The notes beneath the pieces were generated by a model that saw only the letters and a program-made list of their open reading frames with translations, was not told the origin of the DNA and searched no databases. 60,575 bases of DNA from positions 1-60,575 of the forward strand of contig NZ_VTHK01000051.1 in assembly GCF_009765355.1 (NCBI RefSeq), read 5' to 3'. Positions within the stretch are counted from its first letter, which is position 1. The number at the start of each line of letters is the position of its first letter. Below are positions 1 to 8,940 of the stretch, piece by piece. The translations under genes and the position numbers were made by a program. The stretch is from Amycolatopsis anabasis. Lineage in GTDB: Bacteria; Actinomycetota; Actinomycetes; Mycobacteriales; Pseudonocardiaceae.

Positions 1-1421
1 AGGTTCGCGGTGACGAAATGGCCCTCGATGTCCTTGCCCAGCCCGATCACCATCGGGTGGTTGTCCTTGACGGCCTTCGACGAGCGCAGGACGTCGCCGA
101 GGCGGACCATCTCGCGGTCGGAGTTCGGCACCTCGATGCCCACCGCGGACTTGCCGGGGATGGGCGCCAGCAGCCGCACGTTGTCGGTGGCCACCGCGTA
201 GGCGATGTTCTTGGTCAGCGCGGTGATCTTCTCGACCTTCACGCCCGGCCCGAGTTCGACCTCGTACCGGGTGACCGTCGGCCCCCGGGTGAACCCGGTG
301 ACCTGCGCGTCCACGTTGAACTGCTCCAGCACGCCGGTGATCGACTCGATCATCGAGTCGTTGGCCTTGCTGCGCGTCTTCGGGGCGTCCCCGAGCTGCA
401 GCAGGTCCGGCGACGGCAACTGGTAGTCGCCCTCGACGGTCCGGGTGACCGCGAGCGCGGGCTCGGCCTTCTTCGGCTTCTTCTCCGGGACCTCGGACGG
501 TTTGACCTTCGGCGGCCGGGCGGGCGTGGGCGGTTCGGCGAGCGCGGCCTCGAGGTCGAGCTTCTGCTGCCCCGAATCGTCCCCGGTGCCCTGGCGGCGG
601 CGCGACGGTTTGCGCAGCCGGACCGCCTTCGGATCGGCCTCGGTGACCGCGTCGCGTTCCTCGGCGATCTTCTGCCGCTCGGCCTCGGCGGCCTCCCGTT
701 CCTCGTCGGACAGCCCCCATTCCCGCAGCCGCTGCGGGATCTGGCGCACCGGCGTCCCGGTGAACACCAGCACGCCGTAGCCGAGGGACAGGATGAGCAG
801 GGGCACCGCGACCCAGCTCGTCACGCCCTTTTCCAGCAGCCCGCCGGAGACGAACCCGAACTGCCCGCCCGCGTACATCCGGTCCTGGTTGGCGACCGGC
901 AACCCGCTGAACACGTGCAGCAGTCCGAGAATCGACAACGTCACCAGCAGCGTGCCGATCGCCAGCCGCGGCCGGGCCTCCGGACGCGGCTCGGTGCGCA
1001 TCAACGCCACGGCGGCCACGACCAGCGCCAGTGGCAGCGCGACCGCCCCGGCGCCGAACACGGTCCGCGTGCCGACCTCGACCCAGCCGCCGACCGGTCC
1101 GGCGGCATGCCACCAGACCCCGGCGGCGATGATCACGGCGAGCGCGATCATCCCCAGCGCGACCCCGTCGCGGCGGTGTTCGGGCTCCAGTTCACGGCTG
1201 CGGCCCACCATGCGGGCGAGGCTGCCCACCCCCTTCGCGAGCAGGTTCCAGCCGCCGCGGACGCCCCGGCTGAACGTGCCCGAGGACCTCCGCCGAGCCG
1301 CGGGCCTGCGGGCGGAGCTACGCGTCGAAGCGGGCCGTGACCTGCCGGATCCGCCGGTTTTGCGCGCCGGACCCTTGCCGCCTCTCGATCCGCTCCGCTT
1401 GGTCGCCGTACCGCTAGCCAT
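1..1421 (-). CDS. ftsK: DNA translocase FtsK, N-terminal part (cut by left edge)
   Basis: FtsK/SpoIIIE-type DNA translocase, which pumps chromosome DNA through the division septum. About 473 residues are visible from the ATG at 1419-1421. They comprise a very basic Ser/Arg/Lys-rich N-terminus (about 65 residues), a block of hydrophobic membrane segments (about residues 85-230), a charged linker, then the start of the translocase alpha domain. The last visible residues, including VIGLGKDIEG, match the FtsK region just before the RecA-like motor. The Walker A ATPase and the gamma DNA-recognition domain lie outside the window. It sits at the downstream end of the dapA-rnj side of the conserved backbone, as in mycobacteria. 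Identity is seen in the sequence; function is from the family. Confidence 0.93.
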   Translation of the reverse strand, partial: MASGTATKRSGSRGGKGPARKTGGSGRSRPASTRSSARRPAARRRSSGTFSRGVRGGWNLLAKGVGSLARMVGRSRELEPEHRRDGVALGMIALAVIIAAGVWWHAAGPVGGWVEVGTRTVFGAGAVALPLALVVAAVALMRTEPRPEARPRLAIGTLLVTLSILGLLHVFSGLPVANQDRMYAGGQFGFVSGGLLEKGVTSWVAVPLLILSLGYGVLVFTGTPVRQIPQRLREWGLSDEEREAAEAERQKIAEERDAVTEADPKAVRLRKPSRRRQGTGDDSGQQKLDLEAALAEPPTPARPPKVKPSEVPEKKPKKAEPALAVTRTVEGDYQLPSPDLLQLGDAPKTRSKANDSMIESITGVLEQFNVDAQVTGFTRGPTVTRYEVELGPGVKVEKITALTKNIAYAVATDNVRLLAPIPGKSAVGIEVPNSDREMVRLGDVLRSSKAVKDNHPMVIGLGKDIEGHFVTAN

Positions 1422-1619
1422 GCCTTCTACGGTAGCCGCCGAGCCCCTCCAGCCCCGGGTGCCACTCGCACCGCACCCGAAACAAATCTCACCGTGTTCA
1501 TCTGAGAACGCGGACCGCGATCGCGTTGACCATGCCTTTCGCCGCGACTTTGGGCATTTTCCCGGCCGAGTCACCCAAGTGGCCGCCAAGCCGGATCATC
1601 CGCATGAAATGCTCTGCCC
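1422..1619. other. Intergenic region between ftsK and the acyltransferase
   Basis: Divergent gap of 198 bases. It should hold the promoters of ftsK (minus) and the PlsC-like gene (plus). No clear Shine-Dalgarno sequence precedes the ATG at 1620. A loose -10-like TGAAAT lies at 1605-1610. I see no other structure. Confidence 0.4.
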
Positions 1620-2420
1620 ATGTTCGCGCTGCACCACGACGAGAATCGCCGGGGGGTCCCGGCGGTCTGGCGGACCATGACGGCCCTCGACCGCGGCCTG
1701 GTGAGTCTGGTCGGCCGCCTCAAGGTCACCGGCCAGGTACCGGCTGACCTGCGCAAACGACCCTTGCTGATGGCCGCCAACCACATCGGCGTCTTCGACG
1801 CGTTCGTCCTGATCGCCGCCTGCAAGAAGCTGGGCTTCGAACCGCGGTTCCTGCTGGCCGGGGGCCTGCTGGACGCCCCGGTCGTCGGCCCGGCGCTGCG
1901 CGCCAGCGGGCACCTGCGGATCGACCGGGGCAAGGCCACCGCGATCGAGCAGTTCGCGCAGGCGATCGAGGCCCTGCGCACCACCCGGTCGCCGATCATC
2001 GTCTACCCCGAGGGCCGGATCAGCCACGATCCGGGCCTGTGGCCGGAACGCGGGAAGACCGGCGCGGCGCGGCTCGCGCTGGCCGCCGGGGTGCCGGTGG
2101 TGCCGATCAGCCAGTGGGGCGCGCACGAGGCCGTCTACTGGGGCACAGAGACCGTGTCCGGGCCCGCCGATCTGGTGCCGCTCGCGCGTTCGGGGCTGAC
2201 CGCGCCGCTGCGCCGACCGACCTTCCGCGTCCACTTCGGCGAGCCGGTCGACCTGTCGGAGTTTCCGCCGGACAAACCGGGCAGCGGGGTGCGCGCGCAC
2301 GCGAAGATCATGCGCGCGATCACCGACGGCCTGGTCCCGTTGCGGAAGAACGAACTGGACCGGCCGCGGTTCCACGACCCGACGCGGCCTACCGACACGA
2401 AGAGTCCCTGGCGCCCCTAA
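1620..2420 (+). CDS. PlsC-like 1-acylglycerol-3-phosphate acyltransferase
   Basis: Membrane-associated lysophospholipid acyltransferase family, which transfers an acyl chain to lysophosphatidate or a similar acceptor. The 266-residue protein has the family's catalytic NHX4D motif at residues 54-60 (NHIGVFD) and the second motif PEGRIS at about 130-135. This places it in the AGPAT/PlsC superfamily. There is no obvious long membrane helix, so it is probably a peripheral membrane enzyme. The acyl acceptor cannot be read from sequence. It is the only plus-strand gene next to ftsK. Its TAA stop overlaps the TAG stop of the convergent monooxygenase by a few bases. The ATG at 1620 is the first in frame and lacks a clear ribosome site. 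Confidence 0.88.
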   Translation: MFALHHDENRRGVPAVWRTMTALDRGLVSLVGRLKVTGQVPADLRKRPLLMAANHIGVFDAFVLIAACKKLGFEPRFLLAGGLLDAPVVGPALRASGHLRIDRGKATAIEQFAQAIEALRTTRSPIIVYPEGRISHDPGLWPERGKTGAARLALAAGVPVVPISQWGAHEAVYWGTETVSGPADLVPLARSGLTAPLRRPTFRVHFGEPVDLSEFPPDKPGSGVRAHAKIMRAITDGLVPLRKNELDRPRFHDPTRPTDTKSPWRP

Positions 2421-3775
2421 CGCCGGTATCCGGCGCCGGGGTGGTCGGCGGGCAGCCGCGGTCCCCCGCCGCTCAGTTTCTCCCGCAGCGTCCCGGTTCC
2501 CGGGTGTTCCGGCACCCGCCCGCGCGCCCGCAGTTCGGGGACCACGAGCCGGGCGAAGTCGGCGAAGGTGCCCGGTGTGGTCGCGTAGGCGAGGTTGAAG
2601 CCGTCCACGTCGGCCTCGGCGACCCAGCGCTCGAGTTCGTCGGCCACCTGCGCCGGGGAACCGGCCACCACCGGGCCGCGCCCGCCGATGCCGATGAACT
2701 CGGCCAGGTCGCGCGGGGTCCACGCGCGGTCCGGATCGGCGGTGGTGAACGAGGCCAGCGCCGACCGGTTCGCGTCCCGGTCGGCATAGCTCAGCGGTTC
2801 GTCGACCGCCAGCTCCGCGAGGTCGACCCCGGTCCAGCCGCCGAACAGCGCGAACGCACCGGGCACGCTGACCAGCCGCCGGTATCCGGCCAGTTTCTCC
2901 GCCGCCTCCGCCGCGGTCTCACCGACGATCGGCGTCAGCATGGTGAACACCTTGATCGACCGCGGATCCCGGCCGCGTTCGGCGGCCGCCCCGCGCAGCG
3001 CGTCCACCGAGCGGCGCACCACCCGCGGGGTCGGTCCGGACACGAACACCGCCTCCGCGTGCGCGGCGGCGAACCGCACCCCGCGCGGCGAGGCTCCCGC
3101 CTGGAACAGCACCGGGGTCCGCTGCGGTGACGGTTCGCAGAGGAACGGCCCGGGCACGGTGAAGTACTTGCCGGCATGCCCGATGTCGTGCACCTTCGCC
3201 GGATCGGTGAACACCCCGCGCTCGGCGTCCCGCAGCACCGCGCCGTCCTCCCAGGAGGATTCCCACAGCCGGTAGCAGACCTCGAGGTACTCCTCGGCGA
3301 TCTCGTACCTTTCGTCGTGCGGGATCTGCGTGCCCAGGCCGAGATTGCGCGCCGCGCTGTCCAAATAGGACGTCACGATGTTCCACGCGACCCGCCCCTT
3401 GGTGAGGTGGTCCAAAGTAGACAGTCGGCGGGCGAGTGCGTAGGGCTGCTCGTAGGTGAGCGAAACGGTGACCCCGAAGCCGAGCTGCCCGGTCACCGCG
3501 GCCATCGCCGAGATCGCCAGCGTGGGATCGTTCACCGGGAACTGCGCGGCATCGGCGACCGCGGCGTCGCGGGAACCCTGGTACACGTCGTACACACCCA
3601 GCACGTCGGCGAGGAACAACGCGTCGAACCCGCCCTGGTCCAGGGTCCGGGCCAGATCGACCCAGTACTCGAGGTCGGTGTAGCGGTGCCCCTGGTCCTC
3701 CGGATGCCGCCACAACCCCGGTGACTGGTGGCCGACGCACGCCATGTCGAAGGCGTTCAGGTAGATCCGACTCAT
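2417..3775 (-). CDS. Flavin-dependent monooxygenase, NtaA/SnaA/DszA type
   Basis: Bacterial-luciferase-like monooxygenase of 452 residues. The N-terminus (YLNAFDMACVGHQSPGLWRH) and the segment GRVAWNIVTSYLDSAARNLG are typical of the NtaA/SnaA/DszA subfamily. These enzymes use FMNH2 from a separate reductase to oxidise nitrilotriacetate, dibenzothiophene sulfone, pristinamycin precursors and similar compounds. The substrate here is unknown. The ATG overlaps the TGA of the upstream transporter (ATGA, 3772-3775), so the two are co-translated, which suggests that the transporter imports the substrate. A flavodoxin-fold quinone reductase lies divergently just beyond. Family assignment is firm; the pathway is inference. 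Confidence 0.9.
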   Translation of the reverse strand: MSRIYLNAFDMACVGHQSPGLWRHPEDQGHRYTDLEYWVDLARTLDQGGFDALFLADVLGVYDVYQGSRDAAVADAAQFPVNDPTLAISAMAAVTGQLGFGVTVSLTYEQPYALARRLSTLDHLTKGRVAWNIVTSYLDSAARNLGLGTQIPHDERYEIAEEYLEVCYRLWESSWEDGAVLRDAERGVFTDPAKVHDIGHAGKYFTVPGPFLCEPSPQRTPVLFQAGASPRGVRFAAAHAEAVFVSGPTPRVVRRSVDALRGAAAERGRDPRSIKVFTMLTPIVGETAAEAAEKLAGYRRLVSVPGAFALFGGWTGVDLAELAVDEPLSYADRDANRSALASFTTADPDRAWTPRDLAEFIGIGGRGPVVAGSPAQVADELERWVAEADVDGFNLAYATTPGTFADFARLVVPELRARGRVPEHPGTGTLREKLSGGGPRLPADHPGAGYRR

Positions 3776-5055
3776 AGATATGTTTCCCTTGCCAGACAAG
3801 CCGATGCGCCGGTCAGCCCGGCGAGCACGGCGAAGTAACCGACGATCAGCCACGGGCCGCCGCCCGCGGCCAGCAGGGCGGCGGCGATCAGCGGCGCGAA
3901 CCCGCCGGAGAGCACCGCGCCGAGCTGGTAACCCAGTGACGCCCCGCTGTAGCGGACCCGGGTCGCGAACAACTCGCCGAACCAGGCCGCCTGCGGGCCG
4001 TACATCGCGTCGTGCACCACGTTGACCCCGAACACGATCGCCAGCACCACGGCCACCGGCGACCCCGATTCCGCGGCGAGGAAGAACAGGGCCAGCGCGA
4101 TCACCCCGGCGACCGCGCCGAACAGGTACGGCGGCCGCCGCCCGAACCGGTCGGAAAGCCAGGCCCACAGCGGGGTGCTGACCAGGCCGAGCGCCGAGGC
4201 GATCATCACCGCGACCAGGCCGACCTGGCTGTCCTTGCCGAACACGTCCTGCAGGTAGGTCAGCGAATACGTGGTGAGCAGGACGAACAACGCGATCTGC
4301 GACAGCCGCAGGCCGGTGGTCAGCAGCACCTCGCGGGGCTGCGTGCGCAGCACCTCGACGACCGGCAGGCGCGCGGTTTCCCGGCGCCGCTTGAGTTCGG
4401 TGAACTCTTCGGCGTCCGCCAGGCGGAGCCGGATCACCAGGCCGACGAGCACCAGGACGAAGCTGATCAGGAACGGGATCCGCCAGGCCCCGGCGAGGAA
4501 CGCGGCGTCCCCGGCGATCGAACGCACGGCGTAGTAGACGCCCGTGGCCAGCAGCATGCCCGCCGACGAGCCGAGCTGGGTGAAACTGCCGAACAGCCCG
4601 CGCCGCCCGGGCGGCGCGTGTTCGACCGAGAGCAGTGCCGCACCACCCCATTCGGCGCCCACCGCGAGCCCCTGCAGCAACCGCAACACCACGAGCAGCG
4701 CGGGCGCGAGCACACCGGCCTGCGCGTAGGTCGGCAGCACGCCGATCGCCGTGGTCGCCGCGCCCATCAGCACCAAGGCGCCGACCAGCACCGTTTTCCG
4801 CCCCATCCGGTCGCCGAGGTGCCCGGACACGACCGCGCCGATCGGCCGGGCGCCGAACCCCGCGGCGTAGGTCGCGAAGGAGGCCAGCGTGCCCGCGGTC
4901 GGCGACACCGCCGGGAAGAACAGCGGTTTGAACACCAGCGCGGTCGCGGTGGCGTAGAGGTAGAAGTCGTACCACTCGACGGTGGTGCCGACCATGCTGC
5001 CGATCGCGGCGCCCCGCGGGGTGGTGCGCGGGCGGTCGGAGATCGTTGTCGTCAC
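3772..5055 (-). CDS. MFS transporter, metabolite:H+ symporter type
   Basis: Twelve-helix major facilitator of about 427 residues from the GTG at 5053-5055. The opening GTTVEWYDFYLYATATALVF and the loop GHLGDRMGRK are characteristic of the ShiA/ProP-like metabolite:H+ symporters that take up organic acids or osmolytes. An ATG 42 bases upstream (5095-5097) is also in frame. I prefer the GTG because a -10 element TAGCGT lies 8 bases before it, fitting a leaderless transcript, and because the protein then starts close to the first helix. It overlaps the downstream monooxygenase gene by ATGA. It probably feeds that enzyme its substrate (inference). Confidence 0.88.
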   Translation of the reverse strand: MTTTISDRPRTTPRGAAIGSMVGTTVEWYDFYLYATATALVFKPLFFPAVSPTAGTLASFATYAAGFGARPIGAVVSGHLGDRMGRKTVLVGALVLMGAATTAIGVLPTYAQAGVLAPALLVVLRLLQGLAVGAEWGGAALLSVEHAPPGRRGLFGSFTQLGSSAGMLLATGVYYAVRSIAGDAAFLAGAWRIPFLISFVLVLVGLVIRLRLADAEEFTELKRRRETARLPVVEVLRTQPREVLLTTGLRLSQIALFVLLTTYSLTYLQDVFGKDSQVGLVAVMIASALGLVSTPLWAWLSDRFGRRPPYLFGAVAGVIALALFFLAAESGSPVAVVLAIVFGVNVVHDAMYGPQAAWFGELFATRVRYSGASLGYQLGAVLSGGFAPLIAAALLAAGGGPWLIVGYFAVLAGLTGASACLARETYL

Positions 5056-5063
5056 GCCGGTGC

Positions 5064-5147
5064 ACGCTAAGCGGAAGTCGGCGATCTTGGGCACCATCCG
5101 GACTTCCGGTCCAGATCATGGGACACCGCCTGCGGGTCCCCTAGAGT
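5064..5147. promoter_or_regulatory. Divergent leaderless promoters with an 8-bp inverted repeat between them
   Basis: A minus-strand -10 TAGCGT (5069-5064) lies 8 bases before the MFS GTG, and a plus-strand -10 TAGAGT (5142-5147) lies 8 bases before the wrbA-like GTG. Between them CGGAAGTC (5072-5079) and GACTTCCG (5101-5108) form perfect inverted arms 21 bases apart. They would cover the -35 region of the transporter promoter. This looks like an operator for an unlinked regulator; binding is inferred. Confidence 0.5.
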
Positions 5148-5155
5148 CGTTCCCC

Positions 5156-5773
5156 GTGAGCACGCGCATTCTCGTCGTCTACTACAGCGCCACCGGCAAC
5201 ACCGCCGCGCTGGCGTCTTCGCTGGCCAAGGGCGCCGAAGAGGCGGGCGCCGAGGTGCGGCTGCGCACGGTGGCCGAAACCGCCCCCGCCGAGGCGATCG
5301 CGACCAACCCGCGCTGGCAGGCCTGGGTGGATTCCGGACCGCACGCCGAACTGGCGACCCTGGACGATCTGGACTGGGCGGACGGCCTCGCGGTCGGCAG
5401 CCCCACCCGGTTCGGCGGCCCGGCAAGCCAGCTGAAGTCCTATTTGGACACCACGGGTGGCTTGTGGGCCAAGGGGAAGCTGGCGAACAAGGTGGCGACG
5501 AGTTTCACCACGGCGTCCACCGCGCACGGCGGCCTGGAGTCGACCCTGCTGGCCATCAACAACGCCTTCTACCATTGGGGCGCGATCGTGGTCCCGCTCG
5601 GCTACGCCGACGCGCACCTGCTGGAATCGGGCAACCCGTACGGCGGTTCGTTCGTCTCCCGCAAGTCCGCCGAACCCGACGAGACGGCACTGCGCGCGCT
5701 GCAGCTGCAGGGTAACCGGCTCGCCACGATCACCGGTTACGTGGCCGACGGCCTGCGGGGCGCCGAAAAGTAG
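5156..5773 (+). CDS. WrbA-like flavodoxin-fold NAD(P)H:quinone oxidoreductase
   Basis: 205-residue flavodoxin-fold protein. The FMN phosphate loop is visible near the N-terminus (YYSATGNTAALA), followed by GSPTRFGGPASQLKSYLDTT and the TASTAHGG segment typical of WrbA/type IV quinone oxidoreductases. It is expected to reduce quinones by two electrons with an FMN cofactor in the cytoplasm. The GTG at 5156 is chosen because the protein then begins directly at the flavodoxin fold, and a -10 TAGAGT is 8 bases upstream. It is divergent from the MFS-monooxygenase pair. It could handle quinones made by that pathway, but this is conjecture. Confidence 0.88.
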   Translation: MSTRILVVYYSATGNTAALASSLAKGAEEAGAEVRLRTVAETAPAEAIATNPRWQAWVDSGPHAELATLDDLDWADGLAVGSPTRFGGPASQLKSYLDTTGGLWAKGKLANKVATSFTTASTAHGGLESTLLAINNAFYHWGAIVVPLGYADAHLLESGNPYGGSFVSRKSAEPDETALRALQLQGNRLATITGYVADGLRGAEK

Positions 5774-5809
5774 TTCGTCGGCGCCGGTGGGGCCGCATAG
5801 TCTCGCCCC

Positions 5810-6790
5810 GTGGCCCTTGATCTTTCCGCACCGCCGGTCCGCGCCCACCGCGGGCGGGGCACCGCGCTGATCCTCGTCGCGTCGGTCTGCTTCGGCAGTT
5901 CGGGCTCGATAGCGAAACCGGCGATGCTCGCGGGCCTGTCGCCGGAGCAGGTGGCCGCGGCCCGGATCGGGCTGTCCGCGCTGGTCCTGCTCGCCGGGGT
6001 CGCGCTCGTCAAACCCGGCCTGCTGCGCGTGCGGCGCGGCGAATGGCCGGTGCTGGCCGGGTACGGCCTGCTCGGCGTCGCCGGGGTGCAGTTGTGCTAC
6101 TTCGTCGCCGCGTCTCAGATCCCGGTGGGCGTCGCGATCCTGCTGGAGTTCATCTCGCCGGTGCTGATCGCGCTGTGGGTCCGGTTCGTGCGCCGCGTCC
6201 GGCTGCCCGCCGTCATGTGGGGCGGCACGCTGCTGGCGATGCTCGGGCTGGCGATGGTCGCACAGGTCTGGCAGGGACTGCGGCTGGACGCCCTCGGCCT
6301 GCTCGCCGGGCTGGGCGCGGCCGTGTGTTCGGCGAGCTACTTCCTGCTCGGCGAGCACGGCGTCGCCAGCCGCCACCCGCTGGGCATGGTCACCTGGGGA
6401 ATGATCATCGGCGCGGTCGCGGTGTGCGCGGTGGCCCCGCCGTGGACGCTGCCCGCCTCGGTGCTCACCACACCCGCCCGGTTCGGCCCGTGGCAGCCGC
6501 CGGTGTGGCTGTTGCTGGTGACCGTCGCGCTTTTCTCGACCGTCCTGGCCTACCTGGTCGGCACCACCGCGCTGCGGCACCTGCCCGCCTCGACGGCCAG
6601 CGTCCTCGGCCTGCTCGAACCGGTCGTCGCCATGGTGACGGCGTGGCTGCTGGTCGGCGAGGAGCTGAGCTGGGTGCAGTTGCTGGGTTCCGCGGTGCTG
6701 CTCACCGGCGCGCTGATCGTCCAGCTCACCTCGCCGGGCAAGCAGCCCGCGGGCGAACCGCTCCCGGTCGACCGGCTCAGCCCGCCTTGA
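5810..6790 (+). CDS. EamA/DMT-family exporter
   Basis: Drug/metabolite transporter of the EamA (RhaT/YdcZ-like) family, 326 residues with about ten hydrophobic helices arranged as two EamA repeats. The second repeat ends in the usual LPASTASVLGLLEPVVA segment. Members export amino acids, purines or other small metabolites; the substrate is not readable. The GTG start at 5810 is preceded by a -10 TAGTCT (5798-5803) with a 6-base gap and no ribosome site, so the mRNA is probably leaderless. Its 3' end overlaps the convergent DUF305 gene by 14 bases. Confidence 0.88.
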   Translation: MALDLSAPPVRAHRGRGTALILVASVCFGSSGSIAKPAMLAGLSPEQVAAARIGLSALVLLAGVALVKPGLLRVRRGEWPVLAGYGLLGVAGVQLCYFVAASQIPVGVAILLEFISPVLIALWVRFVRRVRLPAVMWGGTLLAMLGLAMVAQVWQGLRLDALGLLAGLGAAVCSASYFLLGEHGVASRHPLGMVTWGMIIGAVAVCAVAPPWTLPASVLTTPARFGPWQPPVWLLLVTVALFSTVLAYLVGTTALRHLPASTASVLGLLEPVVAMVTAWLLVGEELSWVQLLGSAVLLTGALIVQLTSPGKQPAGEPLPVDRLSPP

Positions 6791-7355
6791 GCGCGCGCAG
6801 TTCGTCGATCTCCGCCCGCTGCGCCTGGCTGATCTGCTCGGCCAGGGCACGCGACTGCGGGTTCACCCCCGCCGAACTGGCCTGACCGGCCAGGTTCAGC
6901 GCGCCCTCGTGGTGCCGGATCATCAGGTCCGCGAAGGATTGGTCGAACGCGGCGCCCGAAGCGGCCTGCAGTCCGGCCATGTCCGGACCGGTCAGCATGC
7001 CGGACAGCCCGGCCTGTTCGGCGGCGTGCAGCCCGGGATCCTCGGGCGCGGGCTGCCCCCAGCTCTCCAGCAGGCCGGACAACCGGGCGATCTCCGGTTC
7101 GTGCACGTCCTGGATGCGCCGGGCCAGCGCCTTGAGCCTTTCGTTGCCCGCCCGGGTGTCGGCGAGCGCCGCCATGTCCAGCGACTGCTGCAGGTGCGGG
7201 ATCATCTTGTTCGCGAAGTGCACATCCGCCTCGTTGAACTGCTCCGGCGCGGGTGGCGCCGCGGACGGCGCCGGATCCGGACCGCCGGAACATCCGGTGA
7301 GCGCCAGCGCGGACACCACGACAGCGAAGGCCAGCCGTCGGTGGAAGCGGAACAT
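6777..7355 (-). CDS. DUF305 lipoprotein
   Basis: 192-residue secreted protein. The N-terminus has a lipoprotein signal ending in LALTGC (Cys about residue 22), then a Pro/Ala-rich spacer and a DUF305 domain. The domain's duplicated motif is visible as ANKMIPHLQQSLDMA and LMIRHHEGALNLA; in many relatives the first copy also has HH. The family is ferritin-like and linked to metal or copper stress, but its function is not established. The ATG at 7355 has a good AGGAG site; longer frames upstream are not supported. Its 3' end runs into the EamA gene on the opposite strand. Confidence 0.88.
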   Translation of the reverse strand: MFRFHRRLAFAVVVSALALTGCSGGPDPAPSAAPPAPEQFNEADVHFANKMIPHLQQSLDMAALADTRAGNERLKALARRIQDVHEPEIARLSGLLESWGQPAPEDPGLHAAEQAGLSGMLTGPDMAGLQAASGAAFDQSFADLMIRHHEGALNLAGQASSAGVNPQSRALAEQISQAQRAEIDELRALKAG

Positions 7356-7521
7356 GATCGACTCCTGGAAGGCGAACGAGGTGGTCAACGGCACGTGGAC
7401 CGGCATAGGTTCGCAGAACGGACACCCGCGAGCACGACCGGGGTCGGTGAATCCCTGGCCAACCAGCCCGCCGTGGTGCGAGAATCCCGCGATCTTGGCC
7501 CGGCGGTGAAGGGAGCGGCGG

Positions 7522-8889
7522 ATGGACCAGACCACACGGGCGAGTGTCGAGGGCCTCCGTCCGACCCTTCGTCAGCGCCACGTCCGGATGATCGCGCTCG
7601 GCGGAATCATCGGCGCCAGCCTGTTCATCGGCAGCGGCGCGGTGATCCACACCGTCGGCCCGGCCGCCGTGCTGTCCTACGCGCTCGGCGGGCTGCTGGT
7701 GGTGCTCGTGATGCGCATGCTCGGCGAACTGGCCGTCGCGTCCCCGTCGCTCGGCTCGTTCATGGAGTACGCCCGGGAGGCGCTCGGCGGCTGGGCCGGG
7801 TTCACCATCGGCTGGCTGTACTGGTACTTCTGGGTCGGCGTGATCGCCTTCGAGGCGGTGGCCGGCGCGGAGATCCTGGTGCGCTGGATTCCCGTGGTGC
7901 CGCAATGGGTGTTCTCGCTCGGCCTGATGCTGCTGCTCACGCTCACGAACCTGGTATCGGCGCGTTCGTTCGGCGAGACCGAGTTCTGGCTGGCCTCGAT
8001 CAAGGTCGCCACGATCGTGATCTTCCTGGCGGTCGGGGTGCTGTTCGTGCTGGGCCTGTGGCCGGGCGCGTCGTTCTCCGCCGGCAACCTCGGGCGGGAC
8101 GGTTTCTTCGCCAACGGCGGGTTCTCGGTGATCCACGGCGTGGTGATCGTCATCTTCTCCTACTTCGGCACCGAGATCGTCACCATCGCGGCCGCCGAAT
8201 CCAGCGAGCCGGAGAAGGCCGTCGCCAAGGCCACCGCGACCACGGTGTGGCGGGTGATCGTGTTCTACGTCGGCTCGGTCGCGTTGCTCGTGATGATCAC
8301 GCCGTGGCGGGACGTGCCGACCGAAACCAGCCCGTTCGCGGCCGCGTTCGGGAAGTTCGGCATCCCGGCCGCGGAGACCATCGTGAGCGCGGTGGTGCTG
8401 ACCGCCGCGCTTTCGGTGCTGAACTCCGGGCTCTACACCGCGTCCCGGATGCTGTTCGCGTTGCGGCGGCACGGCTGGGCGCCCCGCTGGGTGGCCCACA
8501 CCAGCCGGCGCGGGGTGCCGTGGCAGGCGATCCTGCTGTCCACAGTGGTCGGTTATGTCGCGGTGGTGATGAGTTACGTCTCGCCGGACACGATCTTCTA
8601 CTTCATCATCAACTCGGCGGGCGCGGTCGCGCTGTTCGTCTACGCGATCATCGCGGGGTCCCAGCTGCGCATGCGGGGCAGGCTGGAACGGGAGGCGCCG
8701 GAGCGGCTGAAGCTGCGGATGTGGGGCTACCCGTGGCTGAGCTGGCTGACCCTGATCGCCACGCTGGTCGTGGTGGTGTCGATGGCGTTCGTCGCCGAGG
8801 CCCGGTCGCAACTGCTGCTGAGCGTGCTCAGCCTGGTGGTCTTCCTGGGGATCTACCTGGTGCTGCGGGCGAAACGCGCCCGCGCCTGA
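7522..8889 (+). CDS. Amino-acid permease (APC superfamily)
   Basis: 455-residue twelve-helix permease. The helix 1 motif GGIIGASLFIGSGAVI is the substrate-binding loop of the amino acid-polyamine-organocation superfamily, and the AAT subfamily signature ESSEPEKAVAKAT follows helix 6. It imports an amino acid by proton symport, in the GabP/AnsP/ProY/CycA group; the exact substrate is unclear. A GGGAG site lies about 9 bases before the ATG. It stands alone between the divergent DUF305 lipoprotein and the GH30 gene. Confidence 0.92.
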   Translation: MDQTTRASVEGLRPTLRQRHVRMIALGGIIGASLFIGSGAVIHTVGPAAVLSYALGGLLVVLVMRMLGELAVASPSLGSFMEYAREALGGWAGFTIGWLYWYFWVGVIAFEAVAGAEILVRWIPVVPQWVFSLGLMLLLTLTNLVSARSFGETEFWLASIKVATIVIFLAVGVLFVLGLWPGASFSAGNLGRDGFFANGGFSVIHGVVIVIFSYFGTEIVTIAAAESSEPEKAVAKATATTVWRVIVFYVGSVALLVMITPWRDVPTETSPFAAAFGKFGIPAAETIVSAVVLTAALSVLNSGLYTASRMLFALRRHGWAPRWVAHTSRRGVPWQAILLSTVVGYVAVVMSYVSPDTIFYFIINSAGAVALFVYAIIAGSQLRMRGRLEREAPERLKLRMWGYPWLSWLTLIATLVVVVSMAFVAEARSQLLLSVLSLVVFLGIYLVLRAKRARA

Positions 8890-8940
8890 AGGACGGCTAA
8901 GCTCGGGGCGACCAGGCGATCAACCTTGTGGTGACAGAGC

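Noticed and set aside
2417..5119. A single 900-residue fusion of the transporter and the monooxygenase
   Set aside because: The upstream part of that frame is not the transporter frame; the two genes are separate and overlap by ATGA.
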